Source: Magnetococcales bacterium (lineage in GTDB: Bacteria > Pseudomonadota > Magnetococcia > Magnetococcales > JADFZT01). From it: 39,112 bases of DNA. The DNA is taken from NCBI GenBank assembly GCA_015232395.1, contig JADFZT010000045.1:1-39112 (forward strand), in the 5' to 3' direction. Under the pieces are notes generated by a model that was not told the DNA's origin, did no database searches, and saw nothing but the letters and a program-made list of their open reading frames with translations. Below are positions 16,507 to 24,151 of this stretch, in pieces. Each line of letters opens with the position of its first letter. Position 1 is the first letter of the stretch. The position numbers and the translations under genes are program-made.

Positions 16507-17594
16507 TTAATAATGCCAGGTAAAATTGATAATACCAAATGAACTAGGTCTCGGCTGGCTTTGGAACTCTATACTTCTAAATACTTTGGTCAATGATGCC
16601 CGCCACCTCTCTCCAGAAAAGACAAAGCCGACCATCGCCTCTCCAAGCAAAGGTTCCTTTTTGACGCTGTGGCTTGAGACGAAGGTATTTCCATCCAGAA
16701 AAATGTTTCGCCCAACTGCGCGGCCTTCCACACCGCTAAAAACATAACAATCAAACGCGCTGCCTAGCCCTAAACAGCGGAGACCATCTTTTTTGGGACG
16801 AAAAAAGCCGGAGCCTGGAGGGCCAGGTGGTATGCTTGGCGGACCATAATCGCGATCCAAACCTGAGCCGACTCTCAGAACAAGGCCGGCAGTTAAATGA
16901 TCATAGACATTGCCGACGGAAAATCCCATGGAGGGCAAAATATCAAAATATCTGGAACTATCGATGTGCTGCCACTGGCGACGGTAAGAAAGAACGACTC
17001 CAGGTTCATTGTGCAGTTGGTGGCGCCAACCTTTGGGTTCTGGCGAGGAGGTAACATTTTCATGTATCCAGGTTTGAATGTGGTCAACCTGGGAGACCTC
17101 GCCAACCATGCCTATCTGAAGTTCCAAAGTATCTAGAAAACTGCTTGAGTTAAATGTTCTTTTTAAACTGCGATGGTCGGCTACAAAACCAAAGCCTAGA
17201 TAGGCCCAGCCCGCCCATGGGCGGTCATCATTTTGCAGTTGGCTATTGCTGATGTTAGCAGGAGTGAACATCTTCTGACCAAAAGAGATCGTCCCTCGCA
17301 TATCTGTATCATGCTCTTTAAACCATGGAGTGCGCTGTCCCAACCATCGCAATCCCCTGTAAGGCATCCAATCGTCGTATTTTGCGCCAGTCAGGCAAGA
17401 GAGCTGGTGACCATGACTGTAATAGCGATCAAAACCATCTCCGATCATGTCGTTTTCATAGGTGACGCCACAACTCACTTTTCCTTTTCGGTTCCTTTGT
17501 TTGTGCTGCCATAAGCTTGAAAATGGGCGCTTAAGGTGAAAAAAAGGATGAAGGAGAATGTAGGCAGGAAAATACGACAAATAGGCATATACAT
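16507..17594 (-). CDS. lpxR: LpxR-like lipid A 3'-O-deacylase (DUF2219), frameshifted near the N-terminus
   Basis: The main frame (stop at 16507, open back to 17580) carries DUF2219 hallmarks: GVTYENDMIGDGFDRYYSHGHQLS at the start of the barrel, HQLHNEPGVVLSYRRQW in the middle, RAVGRNIFLDGNTF later and a C-terminal aromatic ending (INFTWHY) typical of outer-membrane barrels. The family removes the 3' acyloxyacyl chain of lipid A. A signal peptide (MPICRIFLPTFSFILFFTLSAHFQAYG) exists only in another frame, from ATG at 17588 or 17594. The two frames join perfectly if one A is added to the AAAA run opposite 17479-17482 (GTEKEK then VSCGVTYEND). The gene is therefore probably inactive, phase-variable, or affected by a base-calling error. 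Confidence 0.75.
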
Positions 17595-17599
17595 ATTAT

Positions 17600-17761
17600 C
17601 CTAAATTCGGCAGTTGAACGCGCATGTTACCGCAACCTCTTAATCCGCCAAGCAAATCTTACGAAGATCTTATCACCAACAAGGTGACTGCGACTTCGCA
17701 AAATTCACTATGCGAATCAATATGCTACCCCAAGCAGGCGCGTTCAACTGCCGAATTTAGG
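17600..17761. mobile_element. 162-bp MITE with 24-bp terminal inverted repeats
   Basis: Perfect 24-bp inverted repeats occupy 17600-17623 and 17738-17761, beginning CCTAAATTCGGC and ending in CGCGC inside. They are flanked by identical 5-bp direct repeats ATTAT at 17595-17599 and 17762-17766, the expected target-site duplication. The interior has no coding capacity. Ends starting CCT and a duplication of about 5 bp resemble IS1380-type elements, so a transposase of that group is a plausible driver. It is inserted immediately upstream of the lpxR start codon. Confidence 0.85.
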
Positions 17762-17795
17762 ATTATCGGTCAGATTTTGCTGATCTTTTGCGTTC

Positions 17796-17904
17796 GGCTC
17801 TTTTCGAACGACTCCTGTTCATGACGCTTGCCTCATTGGCGTGTTCTCATGGTGTGACGAGCGGTTACGATGACACGACACTATATTATCGTTCGAAAAG
17901 AGCC
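17796..17904. repeat. 109-bp element with 16-bp inverted repeats
   Basis: GGCTCTTTTCGAACGA at 17796-17811 recurs as its exact reverse complement at 17889-17904. The 77 bases between have no coding capacity. I see no clear target duplication. It may be a second miniature element beside the MITE, or a large hairpin at the 3' side of the small gene at 17940-18191. Confidence 0.6.
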
Positions 17905-17939
17905 ATAAACCAATAAAATCTTAACTCTCCAAGCTGTTC

Positions 17940-18191
17940 TTATGCTGCGGTTTTTTTAGCTGCATCCTTCGCCTTATCGACCAGTTTGACGCCTTTCTTT
18001 TTCAAACCATCAATATCAACATTTTTTACGGCCTTTATAGCGGAATCAGCTAAATCACCAGTTTGTGCTTTAAGTTTACCAATATCAATTTCTGTAGCTT
18101 TCTTCTTGGCTTCGTCAGCCAAATCTGTAGCACACTCTTTTACTCTGGCTGCCGCTTTTGTAGAATTATTTGAAAAGTCATTAAAAGTCAT
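17940..18191 (-). CDS. Small Ala/Lys-rich amphipathic-helix protein
   Basis: 83 residues from the internal ATG (MTFNDFSNN), preceded by GAGAGG. An upstream start would add 12 residues without a better ribosome-binding site. After a short N-terminus the protein is one long amphipathic helix rich in A, K and D, with two related segments (EIDIGKLKAQTGDLADSAIKAV and NVDIDGLKKKGVKLVDKAKDAA). This resembles LEA- or apolipoprotein-like stress proteins that coat membranes or remain disordered until dried. There is no signal peptide. It lies near stress-related genes and is transcribed alone. The function is inferred from composition only. Confidence 0.6.
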   Translation of the reverse strand: MTFNDFSNNSTKAAARVKECATDLADEAKKKATEIDIGKLKAQTGDLADSAIKAVKNVDIDGLKKKGVKLVDKAKDAAKKTAA

Positions 18192-18441
18192 GATGAAACC
18201 TCTCTGTATGTTGATGTGGTGTGACATAACCTAACTGAACACCACGAATCTAAAAAGAGACCATTCTCTCAGTGATTGTGATGAACCATGGAATGATAAA
18301 AAAATCCAATCCATATAACCGTTTCCAACAATTACTGTACAAAGAATTTTTGTTCCCTTATTCACGAGGCGTGAATGACGGGGTAGTGTCAAATTTTCAA
18401 TTGGAACGACTACACTCTTTCCATGACAAGGATGAGTATGG

Positions 18442-18606
18442 ATGACGAAAAGAGAGCGCCTGGACTACAAACCGGAATTCAAGGGCAAGGTTGCCCTGGC
18501 AGTTCTCAAAGGAGAAGTGACCGTTGCTCAGTTATCGAGTGAATTCAATGCTCACCCAACGATGATTCTTATCTGGAAGAAAATGCTACCTGTCGTTCGT
18601 TTCTGA
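18442..18606 (+). pseudogene. Truncated IS3-family transposase OrfA
   Basis: 54 residues (MTKRERLDYKPEFKGKVALA...LSSEFNAHPTMILIWKKML) match the N-terminal helix-turn-helix of IS3-family OrfA proteins, which are normally about 90-100 residues. The frame ends with VVRF and a stop inside the 3' end of the convergent Crp/Fnr gene, so the rest of the element, including OrfB, has been lost. An inverted repeat ATTCACG-AGG-CGTGAAT lies about 80 bases upstream (18360-18376) and may be near the original end of the element. Confidence 0.8.
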
Positions 18607-19299
18607 ATCGGCGCGTCCAGAATCATTTAACTCATGGATGATTATGTTCAACAGGGCCGAATGCACCTTCAGACCACCATTGTATTCGATCAGGCCGAGC
18701 TTCCGGAATTTGTTCATGAAAAAATTAACCCGGGCCCTTGTTGTGCCAACTTGCGCCGCCAGCATCTCCTGACTGACCTTTGGGATCACCGCCTCCATCT
18801 TTCCGTCCTTGCCGAAGTTGGCAAGAAGCAGGAGCACGCGGGCAAGCCGCTTCTCGCTTGAGTTGAACAGCTGGTCAACCAGGTCGGCCTCAATCCGGAT
18901 GTTACGCAAAAGCAGGAACGCCGTGAACATTTCTGACAACTCCGGCTGTTCGCGCAGCAAGCGAATCATCGCCGCCTTGTCGATGCTGACGGCGGTCGTC
19001 GATGTGATTGCCGTGGCTGAGGAGAGGTAGAGTTCCTGGCCGGCAAGGCACCCCTCACCTAAGAACTCACCATCCCCAAGTCTTGCGATCATGCCCTCCT
19101 TGCCCTGATCAGAAACGACTGTGATCTGCACGGCGCCCCGCTTGATAAAGAAGACGGTATCGGCGGCGTCTCCTTGCCGGAAAATGGTCTCCTTTGCGCG
19201 GTACTTGACGTTACGCCGCCCGGTCTCAACCAAGGAGAGGAAAGCCTGAGCGTCAAAATCCGGCGCCTTCCCGACTTTTTTAGGTAGCTTGGACATCAT
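18586..19299 (-). CDS. Crp/Fnr-family transcriptional regulator
   Basis: 237 residues. The N-terminal cyclic-nucleotide-binding-type beta-roll runs from about residue 25 to 125 (YRAKETIFRQGDAADTVFFIKRGAVQITVVS, GDGEFLGEGCLAG). A long dimerisation helix follows, then a winged helix (about 165-225: VSQEMLAAQVGTTRARVNFFMNKFRKLGLIEYNGGLKVHSALL). The recognition helix TTRARVNFFMNKFRK differs from those of CRP and FNR, so a different half-site is expected. No N-terminal Fe-S cysteine cluster is seen. Its last 21 bases overlap the IS3 remnant, so the C-terminus may have been altered. It is divergent from the DUF3185/DUF3309 genes and may act at the palindromes at 12667 and 19656. Confidence 0.88.
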   Translation of the reverse strand: MMSKLPKKVGKAPDFDAQAFLSLVETGRRNVKYRAKETIFRQGDAADTVFFIKRGAVQITVVSDQGKEGMIARLGDGEFLGEGCLAGQELYLSSATAITSTTAVSIDKAAMIRLLREQPELSEMFTAFLLLRNIRIEADLVDQLFNSSEKRLARVLLLLANFGKDGKMEAVIPKVSQEMLAAQVGTTRARVNFFMNKFRKLGLIEYNGGLKVHSALLNIIIHELNDSGRADSETNDR

Positions 19300-19655
19300 G
19301 CGCCTCTAAGCAACAGTGGTGTTGGTAGAAGAGTTCGCAGGCAGGTTCGGACACGCTTCCAGATAAATTGTGGCATCAGACTCAAGCCGAGCCATTTTGA
19401 TTTGATTTTTTACGCATCCAGACAACCCATTATAGCATTTCGCCCCCCCAATATGACAAATTCCGAACGCCGACCGGCCTGCAAGGCGCACCATAGCGCG
19501 CAACACCGGCCCCGTATTGTCGTCATCGCTCATCCCTGGAAATACTGTTATCTGGCTGGTTTTCCAGACGATGCCGTCTTGAAGCCGCTCCCGGGGACGT
19601 CACTAGGGAACCCGGTAAAAATATATACTAACATATCATAAAATAAGATTATTTA

Positions 19656-19698
19656 TGTTCAAAATTGAACAGTTTCATTCTTAAAAAATGGTCACTAT
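19656..19698 (+). promoter_or_regulatory. 16-bp palindromic operator plus candidate -10, copy B
   Basis: TGTTCAAAATTGAACA at 19656-19671 is identical to copy A at 12667, followed by the same AGTTTCATT and a closely related TTAA-AAATG stretch. The possible -10 (CACTAT, 19693-19698) is at the same distance. It lies about 180 bases before the DUF3185 gene and about 360 bases from the Crp/Fnr start. The remaining part of the gap 19300-19852 holds no convincing gene. Confidence 0.55.
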
Positions 19699-19852
19699 GG
19701 CGGTAACCTGCGTAGAGCACAGTTCACCCAGACAGTACCGTCAAGGCGCACAGGTCAAGGCCATGGTCGACTGACATCGCGCGCAGGGTTTCCGGCGTCA
19801 AGCATGCGCAGAATGATCTTGTGGTCCGTTGACCACGCATAGGAGATTTCAA

Positions 19853-20062
19853 ATGACAATGAAAAAGACCATTGGCATCGCCGTTTTCGCAGTCGGGGCG
19901 CTCATCCTGTGGTTCGCATACAACGCCTCGCAGGCGCCGGCGGAGGAACTCGCCAACACGATTACCGGCCGCTACAGCGACGAAACGATGTTGTACTTCG
20001 TTGTCGGCATTGCTGCTACCGTCGTTGGCGGCCTGCTCGCCGGTTTTGGCGCGCGCAGATAA
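19853..20062 (+). CDS. DUF3185 family small membrane protein
   Basis: 69 residues from ATG at 19853, with AGGAG seven bases upstream. An earlier ATG at 19829 lacks such a site. Two hydrophobic helices (TIGIAVFAVGALILWFAYNAS and MLYFVVGIAATVVGGLLAGFGAR) are separated by a short polar loop containing NTITGRYSDET, the arrangement typical of DUF3185. Family members are found in many Pseudomonadota near DUF3309 and envelope-stress genes. Their biochemical role is unknown. Confidence 0.8.
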   Translation: MTMKKTIGIAVFAVGALILWFAYNASQAPAEELANTITGRYSDETMLYFVVGIAATVVGGLLAGFGARR

Positions 20063-20099
20063 TGCAATGTAGGCGCGCCGCCACTGTTTGGAGAAGACA

Positions 20100-20258
20100 A
20101 TGAGCCTCGGAACCATTCTGATCATCATACTGCTACTCATGGTGCTCGGCGTTCTGCCGACATGGCCGCATAGCCGCAGTTGGGGAAAAGCTCCAAGCGG
20201 CGTGTTGGGCCTCATTCTAATCATCGTGATCGTACTGCTGTTGCTGGGACGAATCTAG
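20100..20258 (+). CDS. DUF3309 family small membrane protein
   Basis: 52 residues. GGAG lies seven bases before the ATG. The protein is two hydrophobic segments around the invariant motif LPTWPHSRSWG and ends LLLLGRI, which is diagnostic of DUF3309. It is 37 bases after the DUF3185 gene and probably shares its transcript from the palindrome-bearing promoter. The function of the family is unknown. Its frequent company with stress regulators suggests an envelope role. Confidence 0.88.
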   Translation: MSLGTILIIILLLMVLGVLPTWPHSRSWGKAPSGVLGLILIIVIVLLLLGRI

Positions 20259-20330
20259 ACGCTGGCGCGCCAAGGGTCCTGTCACCAACCTGGCGGAGTC
20301 CTGGTGGAGATCTTGGTCTGCCACGATTGA

Positions 20331-20356
20331 GTGATGGTGGATCGATCCAATATCAC
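20331..20356. repeat. 26-bp near-perfect palindrome between DUF3309 and PA2779 genes
   Basis: A perfect 12-bp core TGGATCGATCCA (20338-20349) is flanked by GTGAT and ATCAC arms separated by two unpaired bases on each side. It lies 73 bases after the DUF3309 stop and about 105 before the next start. It could be an operator for the next gene pair or a transcript hairpin. No T-run follows. Confidence 0.5.
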
Positions 20357-20461
20357 CCGGACCCATCTATGTAGACAACAGAAAAGCTGTGATGTGATAC
20401 CCACTGGGTTGGTTCATCGTGAATGAGCCCTAACATTTCATCTACGAAGGAAAATTATACA

Positions 20462-20869
20462 ATGCAAGCGAATATCAACCTAAATCGACTCATAGCCATA
20501 CCTCTGACGGTGGCCATGATCTTCTTTACTATGCCTTACCACTGGGCTCAAGCTGGGATAATCGGCACTGACGCCCTCCTTAACCAGGAACAGAGGCCTA
20601 CTTCAGACCGGGACCAGGTGACGGCCTACTTGGCTCGCCAAGAGGTCCAGAACCAGCTGTCCGCCTGGGGAGTCGATCCCGCCGAGGCTACTGAGCGGGT
20701 CCGCTCCATGAGCGACTCTAATCTGACTATGCTGGCCAAAGGGATCGCCAACGAACCGGCCGGCCAAGGCGCCGTCGGAGGGATAATCGGTGCGTTCGTG
20801 CTCGTGTTCCTAGTGTTGCTCTTCACCGACATTGTCGGATTTACCAATGTTTTCAATTTCACAAGATAA
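20462..20869 (+). CDS. PA2779 family protein
   Basis: 135 residues from ATG at 20462, preceded by GAAGGA. A signal-like hydrophobic N-terminus (LIAIPLTVAMIFFTMPYHWAQA) is followed by a polar domain with the family features RDQVTAYLARQEVQNQLSAWGVDPAEATERVRSMSDSNL. A C-terminal membrane segment follows (GGIIGAFVLVFLVLLFTDIVG). Its 3' end overlaps the start of the PA2778-type gene, the arrangement seen in Pseudomonas and other genomes where the two families are paired. The role is unknown, but both products should be in the cell envelope. Confidence 0.85.
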   Translation: MQANINLNRLIAIPLTVAMIFFTMPYHWAQAGIIGTDALLNQEQRPTSDRDQVTAYLARQEVQNQLSAWGVDPAEATERVRSMSDSNLTMLAKGIANEPAGQGAVGGIIGAFVLVFLVLLFTDIVGFTNVFNFTR

Positions 20870-21833
20870 ATCACAAGTTGGCTGGCAGTCGATCCGGCTT
20901 GGGTTGGCGGTCCTGCTGACGGCAGGGTTCGCCGCCTGCGCCCATCCGCCCCAGACCAACGCCCTTCTGGAGAGCGTTGACACGGCGGACCTGCCCAGAC
21001 GTGTAATGCTGGAGTCAGTACCTTTCATCCCGCAGGAGAAGAATTGGTGTGGGCCGGCGGCCCTGGCCATGGCGCTACAATGGTCTGGAGTACCTGCCAC
21101 TCAGGAGGCGATCGCCAAGATGGTTTATACGCCGGGCCTGGAGGGGGCTTTGCGCCACGACATGGTTACCGGGGCCAGACGCCACGCAAGGTTGGTGACT
21201 CCAGTACAAACTCTACAAGAGATCACTCGTGAACTGGCCGCTGGCCATCCAGTGCTGGTATTTCAAAACCTGAGCTTCAACGCGCTGCCATTCTGGCATT
21301 ATGCCGTGGCCATCGGCTACGACCTGGACCAAGGTGAGTTGATGTTTCACTCAGGGACAACCGAGGTCCTGACCACGCATATGGGTCTCTTTGAACGAAC
21401 CTGGAAGCGCGGCGACTACTGGGGACAGGTTGTTCTGCCACCCGGTCGTCTGCCGGCCAGCGCCACGTCGATGCAGGTGATTGAATCGGCAAGAGCCTTG
21501 GAGAGGGCGGGATGGGCCGAGGAGTCCATCACCATCTACCGCCTTGTAGTGACCCGCTGGCCGGAGCAATACCTCGGCTGGATGGCTTTGGGCAACGCCC
21601 ACATGGCGCAAGAGGTCTGGACTGAGGCAACGACCGCCTTTCATAAAGCCGTGAAAATTGCGCCTGAGAAACCGGCTGGATGGAACAACTTGGCCTTCGC
21701 CCTGGCCCATCAGGAGCGGTGGGACGAATCAGAGACCGCAGTGGATCAGGCGGTGCGTGTAGGTGGCGAACTCGGGGAGATCTTTAAGCGCAGCCAGGAG
21801 GAGATCAGGGCCAAGCGGCGAATGCGGCATTGA
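20847..21833 (+). CDS. PA2778 family C39-like cysteine peptidase lipoprotein with TPR repeats
   Basis: 328 residues from ATG at 20847, overlapping PA2779 by 23 bases. A lipobox (LLTAGFAACAH) places a lipidated cysteine near residue 31. The papain-like C39 peptidase domain shows the catalytic Cys in QEKNWCGPAALAMAL and the His in FWHYAVAIGYD. A TPR-like C-terminal half follows (ALERAGWAEESITIYRLVVTRWPEQYLGWMALGNAHM, AFHKAVKIAPEKPAGWNNLAFAL). The family resembles bacteriocin-processing peptidases but is not fused to an ABC transporter. Its substrate is unknown, and the paired PA2779 product is a plausible candidate. Confidence 0.88.
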   Translation: MFSISQDKSQVGWQSIRLGLAVLLTAGFAACAHPPQTNALLESVDTADLPRRVMLESVPFIPQEKNWCGPAALAMALQWSGVPATQEAIAKMVYTPGLEGALRHDMVTGARRHARLVTPVQTLQEITRELAAGHPVLVFQNLSFNALPFWHYAVAIGYDLDQGELMFHSGTTEVLTTHMGLFERTWKRGDYWGQVVLPPGRLPASATSMQVIESARALERAGWAEESITIYRLVVTRWPEQYLGWMALGNAHMAQEVWTEATTAFHKAVKIAPEKPAGWNNLAFALAHQERWDESETAVDQAVRVGGELGEIFKRSQEEIRAKRRMRH

Positions 21834-21868
21834 CCACTCCTGTCCATCCTCAAAACCTTGTCTGCTTT

Positions 21869-21908
21869 GAAAAAGCGAACAGTTCTTGAAAGTGCGTGGC
21901 GCTTTTTC
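21869..21908. terminator. Inverted-repeat terminator after the PA2778 gene
   Basis: GAAAAAGCG (21869-21877) and CGCTTTTTC (21900-21908) form a perfect 9-bp stem with a 22-base loop. The T-run lies in the distal arm. The position 36 bases after the PA2778 stop fits a terminator separating it from the OmpA-type gene. Confidence 0.5.
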
Positions 21909-22005
21909 CAATACGTTTAAATGTAAGGGCGCCGTTTTCAGAGAGTTATTTTTGACAGGTGGAGAATGAGATCTAGATGACAACCCGAGAATTGGAGTAT
22001 TAGAC

Positions 22006-22677
22006 GTGAAAAAAGCTAACATATCATCGGTATATGGTCTTATCTTGGCCGCGTTGGTGGCAGGATGTACCGTCAACCCCTATTCCGGCGAGAAACAGGT
22101 TGGCAAGGCGGCGTATGGCGCGGGTATTGGGGCGGCCAGCGGCGCTCTTATCGGCATGTTGACCGGTGATGATAGTCGAGAGAAACGCAACCACGCCTTG
22201 ATCGGCGCCGGCGTTGGCGCCTTGGCCGGGGCCGGGGCCGGATATTACATGGATGTGCAAGAGGCCAAACTTCGTCAACGCCTGCAAGCCTCAGGGGTGG
22301 GCGTAACGCGAGTCGGCGATGAAATAGTCCTGAATATGCCGGGAAACATCACCTTTGATTCCGGCTCAGCTTCCGTCAAATCAAACTTCTATGAAGTGTT
22401 GAACTCGGTCGTTTTGGTGTTTAAGGAGTATCCCAAAAGCTTGGTGGATATCTTTGGGCACACCGACAGTACCGGTTCAAGTCAGATGAACCAGCAACTC
22501 TCTGAAAATCGAGCCGCCAGTGTTGGTCAATATTTCATCACTCAAGGCGTGATCAACAGACGGATTGCCACCAAGGGATTTGGCGAAAGATACCCTGTGA
22601 CCACTAACGATACCCCCGAAGGCCGCAGCGCCAATCGAAGGGTTGAAATCCGCATCAGTCCTCTCACTTCCACATAA
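22006..22677 (+). CDS. OmpA-family lipoprotein (YiaD-like)
   Basis: 223 residues from a GTG preceded by GGAG. The signal peptide ends with a lipobox (LAALVAGCTVNP). A glycine-zipper region follows (about 33-75: AAYGAGIGAASGALIGM, HALIGAGVGALAGAGAGYYMD), able to insert in or lie along a membrane. The C-terminal OmpA/Pal domain (about 110-220) shows FDSGSASVKSNFYEVL, VDIFGHTDSTGSSQMNQQLSENRA and GFGERYPVTTNDTPEGRSANRRVEI, which bind peptidoglycan. The order lipobox, glycine zipper, OmpA matches YiaD-type proteins. It is the first of three short envelope genes on this strand. Confidence 0.92.
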   Translation: MKKANISSVYGLILAALVAGCTVNPYSGEKQVGKAAYGAGIGAASGALIGMLTGDDSREKRNHALIGAGVGALAGAGAGYYMDVQEAKLRQRLQASGVGVTRVGDEIVLNMPGNITFDSGSASVKSNFYEVLNSVVLVFKEYPKSLVDIFGHTDSTGSSQMNQQLSENRAASVGQYFITQGVINRRIATKGFGERYPVTTNDTPEGRSANRRVEIRISPLTST

Positions 22678-22685
22678 AACCCGGC

Positions 22686-22707
22686 TTTTTGAAATGCAGT
22701 TCAAAAA
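22686..22707. repeat. AT-rich inverted repeat after the OmpA-like gene
   Basis: TTTTTGAA, six bases and TTCAAAAA form a perfect 8-bp inverted repeat beginning nine bases after the stop codon and ending 28 bases before the next ATG. It has low GC, so it is a weak terminator at best. It could be an operator for the following gene. Confidence 0.4.
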
Positions 22708-22735
22708 TGCGCTGACTCTTGTCCAAGGTGAACAG

Positions 22736-23062
22736 ATGAATTTTATTCGAGTGCTGTTGTTAATTCTCCTTGCCGGTCTCTATCTATCCTCTCCGGTTTA
22801 TGCTGACCCGAGTTGGTCGGAACGGATGCGCGGGGCTTGGGAGCGGATTAAGAATATCGGCGATGGAGGCGTGGGCGCCGCTGAAGTGGTTTCCGGGGAA
22901 AAAAACTTCCCTGCCAACTCTGAAGAGTCAGGTAAAAACGGCCATGGAAACAATAATCGCGGTAAAGGCTGGGAGCGGGCCAAAGAGGTTGGCGGCAAGG
23001 CCAGGGGCAGTGAACGGTCCCGACATAGTCGTGAAAATGGTGAGAAAAGCTGGAAAAAATAG
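22736..23062 (+). CDS. Small secreted basic protein, unknown function
   Basis: 108 residues from ATG at 22736, chosen because AAGGTG precedes it and a clean signal peptide follows (MNFIRVLLLILLAGLYLSSPVYADPS). The mature part is hydrophilic, rich in G, N, K, R, S and E (GKNGHGNNNRGKGWERAKEVGGKARGSERSRHSRENGEKSWKK) and probably disordered. It lies between two OmpA-family genes, so a periplasmic or surface role is likely. No family is recognised. Confidence 0.6.
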   Translation: MNFIRVLLLILLAGLYLSSPVYADPSWSERMRGAWERIKNIGDGGVGAAEVVSGEKNFPANSEESGKNGHGNNNRGKGWERAKEVGGKARGSERSRHSRENGEKSWKK

Positions 23063-23128
23063 AAACAACATTAACGATAGATGACCATTTGAAGCTTCTC
23101 AATCAACCAGAACATACAAGGACAAAAA

Positions 23129-24094
23129 ATGAAACTATTGAAGCTATCGGGAGTCGCCTTGTTAGCATTGACTCTTGGCGGGTGCGTTCTTTCCACTCCG
23201 AGAGAAAACCATGGCGAATACAAAGGTTATGTGCAGTGGCATCCACAGTCCGGCAAGCACTCTGTCGCCAGCGCCGGCACCCAATGTTACTTCTGCCCAG
23301 TCAGCGTAAAGGTTATGGACAGCGATGGCGACGGCGTATTGGACCCGGATGATCGATGCCCCGACACGCCCAGGGGCGTAAAAGTATCGCCCGACGGATG
23401 CCCGCTCGATTCCGATGGCGACGGGGTTCACGATGGGATTGACCGTTGTCCAGATACGCCCAGTGGCATCACAGTTGACGCCAAAGGGTGTCAACTCGAT
23501 TCCGATGGCGATGGCGTCTTTGACGTCAATGACCGGTGTCCCAATACGCCCAGTGGCGCCGAAGTAGACCGCAACGGCTGTATTCCGGACGAAGATGGCG
23601 ATGGCGTTCCAAACAACAAGGACCGCTGCCCGGGAACGCCGCCAAACCTGAAAGTCAATCCTGACGGCTGTCCGCTGGATACCGATGGCGACGGCGTGAT
23701 TGACGCCAATGACAAATGTCCGGGAACGCCAAGTGGAGCCACTGTCGATGTCCAGGGGTGCTGGGTGCTCAAGGATCTCAATTTTGACGTCAGTCGCGCT
23801 ACGATCAAGGGTGGAGGGAGAGAGATTCTTGACAACGCCGCAAACGTTCTCAGAAAAAATCCTCAACTCAAGGTGGAAATTCTGGGACATACCGACTCCA
23901 CCGGATCTGACGCCTTCAATCAGAGGCTTTCGGAGCAACGGGCCAAAACGGTCTTTAATGCTCTGGTAGCACGAGGCGTTTCCCCTGATCGCCTGGTTAC
24001 CAGGGGGTATAGCGAAAGCAAGCCGATTACCAGCAACAAAACCCGAAGCGGTCGCGCCATAAACCGTCGGGTTCAGATGAATCTTATACCGTAA
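23129..24094 (+). CDS. OmpA-family lipoprotein with thrombospondin type 3 repeats
   Basis: 321 residues. The lipobox LGGC (cysteine 19) follows a short hydrophobic signal. Residues about 65-205 contain five calcium-binding TSP3 units of the type DSDGDGV-D--DRCPDTP, each closing with a G-C pair. The OmpA/Pal domain (about 212-321) includes ILGHTDSTGSDAFNQRLSEQRA and RGYSESKPITSNKTRSGRAINRRVQM, which bind peptidoglycan. Such proteins link outer membrane and cell wall. Near the N-terminus a CYFCPVSVKVMD segment leads into the repeats. The gene is followed by a strong terminator. Confidence 0.93.
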   Translation: MKLLKLSGVALLALTLGGCVLSTPRENHGEYKGYVQWHPQSGKHSVASAGTQCYFCPVSVKVMDSDGDGVLDPDDRCPDTPRGVKVSPDGCPLDSDGDGVHDGIDRCPDTPSGITVDAKGCQLDSDGDGVFDVNDRCPNTPSGAEVDRNGCIPDEDGDGVPNNKDRCPGTPPNLKVNPDGCPLDTDGDGVIDANDKCPGTPSGATVDVQGCWVLKDLNFDVSRATIKGGGREILDNAANVLRKNPQLKVEILGHTDSTGSDAFNQRLSEQRAKTVFNALVARGVSPDRLVTRGYSESKPITSNKTRSGRAINRRVQMNLIP

Positions 24095-24115
24095 GGTTGA
24101 GGTTTGGTTGAATTT

Positions 24116-24151
24116 GGGGGCGTCGTTTCCATCGAGACGGCGCCCCCTTTT
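24116..24151 (+). terminator. Rho-independent terminator after the TSP3-OmpA gene
   Basis: GGGGGCG and CGCCCCC form the outer stem, with an inner GTTTC/GAGAC stem, followed by TTTT at 24148-24151. It lies 22 bases after the stop codon. The 180 bases that follow hold a TATAAT at 24220-24225 that may be the -10 element of the diguanylate cyclase gene. Confidence 0.8.

Noticed and set aside
17624-17824. 66-residue open frame over the MITE
   Set aside because: It lies across the non-coding interior and one end of the MITE and has no protein-like composition.
19306-19533. 75-residue minus-strand open frame directly upstream of the Crp/Fnr gene
   Set aside because: It has a good position for a co-transcribed gene, but it has no recognisable family, a weak ribosome-binding site and an unusual composition (KCYNGLSGCVKNQIK), so it is kept out of the gene list.
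22686-22707. Third copy of the TGTTCAAAATTGAACA operator
   Set aside because: The half-sites are in the opposite order (TTGAA then TTCAA) with a 6-base centre, so it is a different inverted repeat.
23313-23760. CRISPR-like tandem repeat
   Set aside because: The repeated GATGGCGACGG-type sequence is explained by codons for the calcium-binding TSP3 units of the OmpA lipoprotein.
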